In this document: piece by piece, positions 53,445 through 61,683 of the stretch
How positions within the stretch are numbered: the stretch's first letter is position 1
How the letters are laid out: every line of letters starts with the position of its first letter
Assembly (NCBI GenBank): GCA_001556125.1
Contig: LSIG01000035.1
Span: forward strand, 61,566-125,565
Length of the DNA stretch: 64,000 bases
Reading direction: 5' to 3'
From: Rhizobiales bacterium CCH10-E5
GTDB taxonomy: Bacteria; Pseudomonadota; Alphaproteobacteria; Rhizobiales; Beijerinckiaceae
The notes under the pieces: generated by a model
Databases searched by the model: none
What the model saw: the letters and a program-made list of their open reading frames with translations, nothing else
What the model was told of the DNA's origin: nothing
Program-made: the position numbers and the translations under genes

Positions 53445-56400
53445 TTAGCCGTGGCCGTGGCCGGCGCTGCCGGCGACCGCCACGGGCGGCACGCGCGGCT
53501 CCCCCCGGAGCCGGGTTTCCAGCTTCTGGAGCACGACGAAGACCGAGGGCACGACCACCACGGTCAGCAGCGTCGAGCCGATCATGCCGGTCAGCGTGGC
53601 GAAGCCGATCGATTTCTGGGCGTTGGCGCCGGCCCCGCTCGCCAGCACCAGCGGCACCAGCCCGAGGATGAAGGCGAGCGAGGTCATCACGATCGGCCGC
53701 AGCCGCAGCCGCGCCGCCTCGATCGCCGCCTCCGCCAGCGGCATCGCCTGCTTCAGATGCAGGTCGCGGGCGAAGCCGACGATCAGGATCGCGTTCTTGG
53801 CCGAGAGCGCGATCAGCAGCACGAGCCCGATCTGCGTATAGAGATTGCTGGAGAGCCCCAGCGCCAGCATCGCGCCCGCCGTCCCCAGAAGCGCCAGCGG
53901 CACGGAGAGGATGATGCCGAGCGGCGCGATCCAGCTCTCATACTGGCCGGCGAGCACGAGATAGACCAGCAGCAGACTGAGCGCGTAGACGACGAAGACC
54001 TGCCCCGCCAGTTCCCGCTCCTGATAGGACAGGGCCGACCACTCGTAGCCGGTGCCGGGCGGCAGAATCTGGCGCGCGATCTCGGCGAGGATGTCGAGCC
54101 CCTCGCCCGAGCTGACGTCGCGGTTGGGCGCGCCGATCAGCGTCGCCGCCGGGTAGAGGTTGTGGAAGCTGATCAGGGACGGGCCGATGCCGGGGCGGAT
54201 ATCGGCGATGGCGCCGAGCGGCACCATCTCCCCGCTCTTGGCCCGCAGCTTCAGCGTCCGCAGCCCCTCGGCCTCCATCCGCGCCTCGGCCTGCGCCTGG
54301 ACGAAGACCTGGAAGACGCGGCCGCCCTTGCTGAACTGCCCGACATAGGCCGAGCCGACATAGGCGCCGAGCGCGTCGGTGGCGGCGCCGAAGGAGATGC
54401 CCAGCGCCTCCGCCTTGGTGCGGTCGATGACGAGCTCCACCTGTGGCGCCTGGGCGCTGAAGGTGTTGCGCGCCGCCTGGAAGCTGTTCTGCGCGCGGGC
54501 CCGCTCGGCGATGGCGTCGGCGAGGCGCTGGAGCTTGGCATAGTCGAAGCTGCCATCGCGCAGCTCGACCTTCATGGTGAAGCCCGAGGCGTTGCCGATG
54601 CCCTGGATCGGCGGCGGCGGCAGTACCAGCGCTGATCCATCCTCGAGATCGGCCATCGCCCGGTTGAGCGCGCCATAGAGGCCGAGCAGATCCTCGCCCT
54701 TCTTCCGCTGTTTCCAGTCGGTCAGCATGACATAGGCGACGCCGGCATTGGCGAGGCTGGCATTGTCGTTGAGGGCCGATAGGCCGGCGATGGCGATGAC
54801 CTTGTCCACGCCCGGCACGGCGCGCGCCCGTTTGGTGACCTCGTCGAGGGCGGCCGTCGTGCGCGACAGCGAGGCCCCGTCCGGCAATTGTACCGAGACC
54901 AGCATGTAGCCGTGGTCCTCGACCGGAAGGAAGGAGGTCGGGATGCGGCTCAGCGCATAGACCGACGCCCCGACGAGCAGCAGCGTCACTGTGAACACCG
55001 CCGCGCTGCGCGCGACGAGCCGGCGCACCAGCCGCACATAGGCGCGTTCGCAGGCGCCATAGCCGCGCTCGAACATCCGGTAGATCCAGGCGCGCTGCGC
55101 GACGGGCCTGGGCGCCCGCAGCCAGAGCGCGCATTGCGCGGGCTTCAGCGTGACCGCATTGACGGCGCTGATCAGCGCGGTCGCGGCGATCACCAGCGCG
55201 AATTGCTGGTAGATCTCGCCGCTCAGCCCCGGCAGGAAGGCGGCCGGCAGGAACACCGCCATCAGCACGAGCGTGATGCCCATGATCGGGCCGATCAGCT
55301 CCTCCATCGCCCGCACCGTCGCATCATGCGGGCTCAGGCCACGCTCCATGTGATGGGCCGCGCCCTCGACCACGACGATGGCGTCGTCGACGACGATCCC
55401 GATGGCGAGCACGACGGCGAGCAGCGTCGAGATGTTGACGGTGAAGCCGAGCGCCGCCATCGCCGCGAAGGCGCCGATGATTGTTACAGGCACCGTGGTG
55501 GCCGGCACCAGCGTCGCGCGCCAGTCCTGCAGGAAGATCAGGATCACCAGCAACACCAGCACGGCCGCCTCGACCAACGTCTTGTAGACGGCGCCGAGCG
55601 ACGCCTCGACGAAGCGCGTCGTGTCGAAGGGCACGCTCCAGCCCATGCCTTCGGGGAAGCGGGCCGAGAGCGCGGTCATCCGCGTCTGCACCAGCTTCGC
55701 CACCTCGAGCGCATTCGCCTCCGGCAGCTGGAAGATGGCGAGCCCGGCCGAGGGCTGGCCGTTCAGCCGGAAATCCTGGCCATAGGCCTGGGCGCCGAGC
55801 TCGACGCGGGCGACGTCGCGCAGGCGGGTGATGCGGTTGCCGTCGGCCCGCACGATGATCGCCTCGAAGGCCTCGACCTCATCGAGCCGGCCGGGCGTGA
55901 GCAACGTGGTCTGGAAGGCCTGGTCGCCGGCGGTGGGCGCCATGCCGAGCTGGCCGGAGGCGACGGAGCGGTTCTGCTGGTTGACCGCATTGACGATGTC
56001 GGCCGGCAGCAGCCCGCGCAGCTGCATCTTCTGCGGATCGAGCCAGATCCGCATCGCATATTGCCCGGCGCCGAAGACGTTGACCGCGCCCACGCCCGGC
56101 AGCCGGGCGATCTCGTCGAGCAGGTTCAGCGTCGCGAAATTCGACAGGAACAGGCTGTCATGCCCGGCGCGATCGGAGGTCAGCGCGACGATCTGAAGGA
56201 TCGCGGTCGAGCGCTTGTTGGTCTGCACCCCTTGCGTCTGGACCACCGAGGGCAGCTGCGGAAGCGCCGCGGCGACGCGGTTCTGCACCAGGATCTGCGC
56301 CTTGTCCGCGTCGGTGCCGATCGCGAAGGTCACGGTCAGCGTGTAGAGGCCGTCGCTGGTGCTGGTCGAGGACATGTAGATCATGTCCTCGACGCCGTTG

Positions 56401-56606
56401 ACCTTCTGCTCGATCGGCAGCGCGACCTCGCGCGCGATCACCGCCGCGCTGGCGCCGGGATAACGCGCCGTGACCTGGACCGTCGGCGGCACGACGTTCG
56501 GGTATTGCGCGACCGGCAGCCGCAGCAGCGCCACCAGCCCGAGGATGACGGTGAGCACCGAAATGACATTGGCCAGGACCGGCCGCTCGATGAAGAACTT
56601 GGCCAT
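53445..56606 (-). CDS. RND efflux transporter permease (HAE1 type)
   Basis: A 1053-residue inner-membrane pump with the AcrB/MexF architecture: MAKFFIERPVLANVISVLTVILGLVAL, 12 membrane helices in two repeats and two large periplasmic loops. TM4 contains the proton-relay Asp pair in AIGIVVDDAIVVVEGAAHHMERG. LPVEDHGYMLVSVQLPDGASL and QSIGFATLTGMIGSTLLTVVVVPS-type segments are also present. It expels hydrophobic drugs or similar compounds. Its ATG overlaps the adaptor stop. No outer-membrane gene is in the operon; TolC from 12.3 kb may complete the channel. Confidence 0.95.
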   Translation of the reverse strand: MAKFFIERPVLANVISVLTVILGLVALLRLPVAQYPNVVPPTVQVTARYPGASAAVIAREVALPIEQKVNGVEDMIYMSSTSTSDGLYTLTVTFAIGTDADKAQILVQNRVAAALPQLPSVVQTQGVQTNKRSTAILQIVALTSDRAGHDSLFLSNFATLNLLDEIARLPGVGAVNVFGAGQYAMRIWLDPQKMQLRGLLPADIVNAVNQQNRSVASGQLGMAPTAGDQAFQTTLLTPGRLDEVEAFEAIIVRADGNRITRLRDVARVELGAQAYGQDFRLNGQPSAGLAIFQLPEANALEVAKLVQTRMTALSARFPEGMGWSVPFDTTRFVEASLGAVYKTLVEAAVLVLLVILIFLQDWRATLVPATTVPVTIIGAFAAMAALGFTVNISTLLAVVLAIGIVVDDAIVVVEGAAHHMERGLSPHDATVRAMEELIGPIMGITLVLMAVFLPAAFLPGLSGEIYQQFALVIAATALISAVNAVTLKPAQCALWLRAPRPVAQRAWIYRMFERGYGACERAYVRLVRRLVARSAAVFTVTLLLVGASVYALSRIPTSFLPVEDHGYMLVSVQLPDGASLSRTTAALDEVTKRARAVPGVDKVIAIAGLSALNDNASLANAGVAYVMLTDWKQRKKGEDLLGLYGALNRAMADLEDGSALVLPPPPIQGIGNASGFTMKVELRDGSFDYAKLQRLADAIAERARAQNSFQAARNTFSAQAPQVELVIDRTKAEALGISFGAATDALGAYVGSAYVGQFSKGGRVFQVFVQAQAEARMEAEGLRTLKLRAKSGEMVPLGAIADIRPGIGPSLISFHNLYPAATLIGAPNRDVSSGEGLDILAEIARQILPPGTGYEWSALSYQERELAGQVFVVYALSLLLVYLVLAGQYESWIAPLGIILSVPLALLGTAGAMLALGLSSNLYTQIGLVLLIALSAKNAILIVGFARDLHLKQAMPLAEAAIEAARLRLRPIVMTSLAFILGLVPLVLASGAGANAQKSIGFATLTGMIGSTLLTVVVVPSVFVVLQKLETRLRGEPRVPPVAVAGSAGHGHG

Positions 56607-57763
56607 CAGCGCGCCGCCTTCGCGACATCGGTGACGGGACGCACCCGGCTGCCGGGAATGGCGTTCTGCATCAGGCCGACGACGACGCGGTCGCCCGCCG
56701 ACAGCCCGGAGCGGATGACGCGCAGGCCGCCCTCACTGGCCTCGCCGATCTCGACCGCGCGCTGCTCGACGCGCTCCTGCCCGTTGACGACCAGCACATA
56801 ACGCCCGGTCTGGCTGGCGCCGAGCGCCGCCTCCGGCACCAGCAGGGATGGCACGTCCTTCTGCAGCGGCAGCCGCACGCGGACATAGAGCCCCGGCAGC
56901 AGCACGCCCTTCGGATTCGGCACGGAGGCCCGCACCGCCAGCGTGCCGCTGCCCATGTCGAGTTCCGGCGCGACATAATCGAGCTGGCCGGCATGCGGAT
57001 AGCCGGCATCGGTGTCGAGCCCGATCTCGACCGGAATGCTGCCGAGCCCGGCCAGCGTCAGGCCGCGCTGGCGCATCGCCTCGCGGATCCGCAGCACGGT
57101 CTGCTCGTCGAGCGAGAAGCGTACCTTGATCGGATCGCTCTGGACGATTGAGGCCAGCAGCGTCGGCCCGCCGACGCCGACCAGCGCCCCTTGATCGACG
57201 AGATGGGCGGAGACGGTGCCGTCGAACGGCGCCTTGACCTCGGTATAGGCCAGGTTGAGCTGCGCCTGTGCCACCTGGGCGGCGGCCTGCTCGCGGGCCG
57301 CGGCGGTCGAATCGCGCCGGCTCTGGGCGTTGTCGAGCGCGGCTTCCGAGGCGGCCTGGCGCAGCGCGAGCTGCTTCTGGCGGGCAAGATCGGCCTCGGC
57401 CTGGACCAGCAGCGCCTTCTGCTGGGCCTCGGCTGCCTCGGCGAGTTGAAGGCTGAGCCGGTAATTGTCGGGCTCGATCACGAAGAGCACGTCGCCCTGC
57501 TTCACGGCGGCTCCGTCGCGGTAGCGGATTTCGCTCAGCGTGCCCGAAACCCGCGCCACAAGATCGACCCGCTTCGCCGCGGCGGTCTGGCCCGTCAGCT
57601 CCAGATAGCGCGTCACCGGCCGCGCGACCGGCGCGGCGACGCGGACCTCGGCGGGTGGTGGTGCCGAGGCCGCCGGCTTCTCGTTGCAGCCGGCGACCAG
57701 AGCGGCGAGGGTCAGCAGCGCCGGCATCGCGAACCGCGGCCCGATCGACGACGGAACGGTCAT
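56606..57763 (-). CDS. RND efflux periplasmic adaptor (membrane fusion) lipoprotein
   Basis: A 385-residue membrane fusion protein. A lipobox LVAGC puts lipidated Cys at residue 26. Then come the barrel-sandwich halves (VDLVARVSGTLSEIRYRDGAAVKQGDVLFVIEPDNY and LAYTEVKAPFDGTVSAHLVDQGALV), a coiled-coil hairpin between them, and the beta-barrel and membrane-proximal domains (LVPEAALGASQTGRYVLVVNGQERVEQRAVEIGE). It bridges the RND permease to an outer-membrane channel. It overlaps both neighbours by short ATGA-type junctions. Confidence 0.93.
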   Translation of the reverse strand: MTVPSSIGPRFAMPALLTLAALVAGCNEKPAASAPPPAEVRVAAPVARPVTRYLELTGQTAAAKRVDLVARVSGTLSEIRYRDGAAVKQGDVLFVIEPDNYRLSLQLAEAAEAQQKALLVQAEADLARQKQLALRQAASEAALDNAQSRRDSTAAAREQAAAQVAQAQLNLAYTEVKAPFDGTVSAHLVDQGALVGVGGPTLLASIVQSDPIKVRFSLDEQTVLRIREAMRQRGLTLAGLGSIPVEIGLDTDAGYPHAGQLDYVAPELDMGSGTLAVRASVPNPKGVLLPGLYVRVRLPLQKDVPSLLVPEAALGASQTGRYVLVVNGQERVEQRAVEIGEASEGGLRVIRSGLSAGDRVVVGLMQNAIPGSRVRPVTDVAKAAR

Positions 57764-58899
57764 CGCGAAGCTCCCAAAGGTGGGCCGGGAATGAGGGCGT
57801 CGCCGAGCAGCGTCACGGAGCGGCCCAGCGTCTCGAAGCGCTCATTGAGGGGCGAGCCGCCGGACCGGACGGGCCCCGCTCCGCTGGCGATGGCGCGCCC
57901 GATCGCGGCAATGGTGGTGCCGTCGCCGAAGGCCTTGTTGTGGTTGCGGCCGATCCCGCCCGCGACCTCCGAGAGGTCGTGCGCCTCGATTCCGAGCGCG
58001 CGGAACTGGCCGAGATCGGTGTTGGCGCCGGCGCGGATCTTGCCGCCGAACAGCCGCCGCGACAGGTCGAGCGCATAATCGTCGCGCGAGGCGTAGAGCA
58101 CGATGCGGGCGGCGAGCGGACGCAGCCGCGCGACCTGGGTGCGGAACACGTCCATGTCGATGTCGGGCGCGGCCATGACGATGGTGCCGAGCCGTCCGAG
58201 CGTCTTCTGGTCGCCCGCGATCGAGAGCTGCCGCAGCGTCTCCATGGTCAGCCAGTTGCCCATCGAATGGGCGAAGATGTCGATGCCCTCGATGCCGGGA
58301 TCGCGCGCCAGCCGTGCCAGCAGATCGGCCATCGCGTCCCGGCTGAAATTGGCGGAATCCTTGTCGTAGCCGTAGTCCCTGACCTCGCCGCGCGAGGGCC
58401 AGCTGAACAGGACCGGAAGACCGGGATAGTTCGTGTCGTCGACGATCTGGGCGAGGCGCACGACCGCTTCGTCGAACTGGGTGTTGTAGCCATGGGTGAA
58501 GACCAGCGCCCGGCGCCGCGTCTTCAACTCGCTGCGGGCGAGACCGGCAAACGCCGCAGCGTCGAGTTCGCGCGCGGCGACGAGCGCAATGTGCCTGTCG
58601 GGGTCGGGGCTATCGGCATCGGTCGGAACCGATCCGGCCGCCCGCCCCTTCGGCAGCGACAGGGTGAGGCTGGCATAGCGTGCCGCGTCGCCGCGCTCGC
58701 CCGAGAAGAGATGGCCCGGCTGATCGAGAGCCGGCCCCCGCGTCGTCACCGCCAGGACGGTGCGGGTCTTGGCCTCGGCCGGCGGCTTCGCCACCGGCAC
58801 CAGCAGCCCGCGGCCCGGGCCGGCGCAGCCGCCTGCCGCCAGCGCCACGAGCGCGATCCCCGTCAAAGCCAACCGGCCGAGCTTGCATCGCATCGGCAT
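57760..58899 (-). CDS. Alpha/beta-hydrolase (DUF900-type) exported protein
   Basis: A 379-residue protein with an N-terminal hydrophobic signal ending in a possible lipoprotein Cys25 (AAGGC). The alpha/beta-hydrolase core has LVFTHGYNTQFDEAVVRLAQI, LFSWPSRGEVRDYGYDKDSANFSRDAM and the nucleophile elbow AHSMGNW with Ser212; IVMAAPDIDMDVF and YASRDDYAL follow. This matches the DUF900 esterase/lipase-like family, with no known substrate. It is the first gene of the efflux operon and overlaps the adaptor start by four bases, an unusual companion for an RND pump. Confidence 0.85.
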   Translation of the reverse strand: MPMRCKLGRLALTGIALVALAAGGCAGPGRGLLVPVAKPPAEAKTRTVLAVTTRGPALDQPGHLFSGERGDAARYASLTLSLPKGRAAGSVPTDADSPDPDRHIALVAARELDAAAFAGLARSELKTRRRALVFTHGYNTQFDEAVVRLAQIVDDTNYPGLPVLFSWPSRGEVRDYGYDKDSANFSRDAMADLLARLARDPGIEGIDIFAHSMGNWLTMETLRQLSIAGDQKTLGRLGTIVMAAPDIDMDVFRTQVARLRPLAARIVLYASRDDYALDLSRRLFGGKIRAGANTDLGQFRALGIEAHDLSEVAGGIGRNHNKAFGDGTTIAAIGRAIASGAGPVRSGGSPLNERFETLGRSVTLLGDALIPGPPLGASR

Positions 58900-58932
58900 C
58901 CCCCCGCCGCCTTCGATCCTTGGGGCCGCCGC

Positions 58933-59160
58933 TCAGCCGCCCCGCGCCTCGACGACCTTGCGGCAGTCGTTCGAGAGCTTCGCCTTGTTGTCCTTCAGGC
59001 AGGCGTTCATCGGCTGCGGCTGGCCAATGAAGGAGGCGCAGAGCTTCTGCGCATCCGAACGGCAGGCCATCTGTTCCGCACGGGTCGGCGCCGACTGGGC
59101 ACCCGCGAGGCCGGTGCCCGCGAGCAGCAGCGCGCAGGCGAGCAAGGTCGATGTCTTCAT
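58933..59160 (-). CDS. Small secreted four-cysteine protein
   Basis: A 75-residue protein with a signal peptide (cleavage after GLAGAQ, about residue 22) and a mature part of about 53 residues with four cysteines (C33, C41, C54, C66), spaced as in cysteine-rich repeat proteins: CRSDAQKLCASF and MNACLKDNKAKLSNDCRKVVE. Two disulfides in the periplasm are likely. The role is unknown; such proteins are often stress- or metal-related. It precedes the efflux operon by 33 bases on the same strand. Confidence 0.75.
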   Translation of the reverse strand: MKTSTLLACALLLAGTGLAGAQSAPTRAEQMACRSDAQKLCASFIGQPQPMNACLKDNKAKLSNDCRKVVEARGG

Positions 59161-59281
59161 GGAAAAGGCCCTCTCGGCTGGGAAGGTGACCCGGCGATCG
59201 ACGATCTTCGGGCCTGTTCAGCATGGCCCGGCGCCCCGCCGTCGCCCATGCCATGTTCATGGGTGTCCCAAGGGCGGGATA

Positions 59282-61189
59282 TCAGCCGGTTGGCGCCGTC
59301 GCTGCTGCCGCAGCAGCGGCGCTCGACAGGTCGTGCGTCGCGATCGCGACCTCGCGCAGCAGCCCCGCCACGGCGAGTTCGTCGATCGTCTCCTCGATCA
59401 GGCGGCGGATGAGGGGCCGGGCGCGCTCCGCCGCCGCGGCGCCGATGCTGAAGGTGAAGAGGAGTGCGCCGCGCGCGCCCTGTTCCGGCGCCGCATCGGG
59501 CTCGGGCGTGTCGAGCTTGACCGCGATGTCGCCGACGATCGCCTGCCGGATCGCCGGCTCGCTGCGCAGCGCCGCCGCGGCCTGACGCGTGAACAGGACG
59601 ATGTCGTCGCGGTCCGGCGTGCGGTCGAGCGCGACGCTGATGCTCATCCGCATCAGCTTGCGGCTGTGATTGGTGACGGCGCCGAGTTCGCCGAGCGGGA
59701 TCGTGTGCAGCCGACCGTCCTCCTCGCGCAGCCTCACGCTGCGCAGGTTGATCTGCTCGACCGTGCCCCGCCGCGAGCCGACCTCGACGGATTCGCCGAT
59801 GCGGAAGACGTCGTCGACGATGTGGAAGACGCCGGAAACGACGTCCTTCACCAGCGCCTGCGAGCCGAAGCTGATCGCCAGACCGACGATGCCGGCGCCG
59901 GCCATCAGCGGCGTGATGTCGACGCCGAGCGCCGACAGCGCCACCAGCGAGAACACGACGCAGATCAGCGTGATCGTGGTGGCGCGCAGGATCGGCAGCA
60001 CGGTCGAGAGCCGCGCCAACCGCGCGTCGCGCTCCTGCAGCGTCCCCTCGCCTTCCCCCGGCATCAGCGCGGCTTCCGTCCAGACATGGACGATCGCTGC
60101 GCCGGTCGCGCCCAGCACGAAGAGAAGCGAGGCGAAGCTCAGGCGGTAGCCGAACAGCCGCCCACTCTCCGCCGGCAGCCAGCCGAAGGCGCCGACGATC
60201 CAGAATTCGAGCCCGATGCGCAGGATCGTGACCAGGGCGATGCTGTCGATCAGCACGCGCAGCACGAAGAGCCGCCGCATCTCGGCCGGCTGGCGCGAAT
60301 CGCGGATGCTCACCGCGATCGCCCGGTCGAGCGAGAGGGCCACCAGGAGCACGACCATCGTGCCGACCGCGCCGTGAAAGAGCGCGAAGCCACCGTCGAC
60401 CCAGCCCCAGAGCCAGAAGGCGAAGGCCAGCAGGCTGAGGGTGATCGCGACGAAGCGCGGCGCGGCGCCGGTGCCATGGCGCCCGAGCGAGGCGAAGAGC
60501 TGCACCGCCCCGGCCGTCAGCAGGGCGGCGACGAGGCAGGAGATGAGCTTGGCGGACTCGGTGCTCAGGCCCGCGCGCTGGGCCGCCGCCAGCAGGACGA
60601 TGTGCAGATGCGCCAGCGCGAAGAGCACGGCAAAGCGGCGCACCGCCTTGCGCGCTCCGGCATCGTCCACCCGCGCCAGGCGGAAGCGACGGAGTTGGGG
60701 CTGGAACAGGATGAGCAGCAGCGTCAGCCCCATCAGCCAGCGCACCAGCGCGATCACCATGTCGCGCGGCAGCAGCTCGCTGCCGGGCAGGATGCCGAGC
60801 CCGCGCACAAGGAGCACCCGCCCCGTGATCGCCGCCGCCAGCAGCGCCAGCACCTCCAGCCCGGCAAGCCCGGCCATGCCGGCGAGGGCGCTGCGCGCGG
60901 CCCCGGCCCGGCGGCGCGGGCCGGCGAGCATCAGGCGGGTCCAGAGATAGGCGAGGACGACCGCCGCGCAGACGGCCAGCGTCTGCGCCAAGGCGAGCGG
61001 CGCATCCGGCAGGGCGCGCGCCGCCACCCCGGCCATCTCGCCGGGCAGCCGCGGCGCCGTCGTCAATGCCGAGACGAACTCGCGGTCGGCCAGTTCGACG
61101 AGTCGGCGCAGCGCGTCCAGAGGCCCGATGCCGCTGCCTTCCCCCTGAACCGGGGCCGCGATGGCCTGAGCCGCTGCTTCTCCCGACAT
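59282..61189 (-). CDS. Mechanosensitive ion channel (MscS family), multi-TM
   Basis: A 635-residue channel with an N-terminal array of about eight or more membrane helices, then the MscS core. The pore helix and beta-domain junction reads GVDITPLMAGAGIVGLAISFGSQALVKDVVSGVFHIVDDVFRIGESVEVG, followed by GTVEQINLRSVRLREEDGRLHTIPLGELGAVTNHSR. It would release solutes on hypo-osmotic shock. The ATG at 61189 (MSGEAAAQ) has GGGAGGGCGC before it and is preferred to 61237. The C-terminus ends in an Ala-rich tail. Confidence 0.92.
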   Translation of the reverse strand: MSGEAAAQAIAAPVQGEGSGIGPLDALRRLVELADREFVSALTTAPRLPGEMAGVAARALPDAPLALAQTLAVCAAVVLAYLWTRLMLAGPRRRAGAARSALAGMAGLAGLEVLALLAAAITGRVLLVRGLGILPGSELLPRDMVIALVRWLMGLTLLLILFQPQLRRFRLARVDDAGARKAVRRFAVLFALAHLHIVLLAAAQRAGLSTESAKLISCLVAALLTAGAVQLFASLGRHGTGAAPRFVAITLSLLAFAFWLWGWVDGGFALFHGAVGTMVVLLVALSLDRAIAVSIRDSRQPAEMRRLFVLRVLIDSIALVTILRIGLEFWIVGAFGWLPAESGRLFGYRLSFASLLFVLGATGAAIVHVWTEAALMPGEGEGTLQERDARLARLSTVLPILRATTITLICVVFSLVALSALGVDITPLMAGAGIVGLAISFGSQALVKDVVSGVFHIVDDVFRIGESVEVGSRRGTVEQINLRSVRLREEDGRLHTIPLGELGAVTNHSRKLMRMSISVALDRTPDRDDIVLFTRQAAAALRSEPAIRQAIVGDIAVKLDTPEPDAAPEQGARGALLFTFSIGAAAAERARPLIRRLIEETIDELAVAGLLREVAIATHDLSSAAAAAAATAPTG

Positions 61190-61383
61190 GCGCCCTCCCC
61201 CGCGCGGCCGCGGGGCTTTTCGCCCCTGCACCGCCACGCTCGACCAGAGCCCCTCGGCGGCGCCCCGGCCACCCCATCTTCATGGGATGTCACCCGCGGG
61301 AGCAACCGGCCAGATTGGGGTGTGTCGCGGTGCCTGGCCGGTCGGTCGGGACGCGGACGCGAGGATGGCGGAGGACACAACCC

Positions 61384-61677
61384 ATGGGTCGCATTCGAGG
61401 AATCACGCGCGCTGCGCTCGGTCTGGCGGCACTCTCCGCGCTGGCCGCGCTGGAGCCGGCGCCGGCGCAGGCGGCGGTCGTCTACTGCAAGACGGTCGGC
61501 GTGCCCAAGGGCTGCGTGGCCCGCCCGGGCGCTCCGGTCGTGGTCGGTGCCCCGGCAGCTCGGGCGGCGGTGGCGACGCCCTATCGCGGCGTCGGGGCCG
61601 GCGCGCGCGGCGTCGGCGTGCGGCCCGGCACGCCTGCCAACCGCGGCGGCCCGGTCAACCGCGTCGGGCGCCGCTGA
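61384..61677 (+). CDS. Small exported hypothetical protein
   Basis: A 97-residue protein with a signal peptide (cleavage near PAQA, about residue 30), a short segment with two cysteines (VVYCKTVGVPKGCVARPG) and a Gly/Arg/Pro/Ala-rich, basic tail. I recall similar VxYC-VGVPxGCVARP proteins in related Rhizobiales, without known function. The ATG at 61384 is chosen because the signal begins there. It converges on the histidine kinase gene with six bases between the stops. Confidence 0.65.
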   Translation: MGRIRGITRAALGLAALSALAALEPAPAQAAVVYCKTVGVPKGCVARPGAPVVVGAPAARAAVATPYRGVGAGARGVGVRPGTPANRGGPVNRVGRR

Positions 61678-61683
61678 GCCGGC

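Noticed and set aside
53451..56801. Two long plus-strand open frames opposite the RND permease
   Set aside because: They mirror the permease and adaptor genes and show no motifs of their own.
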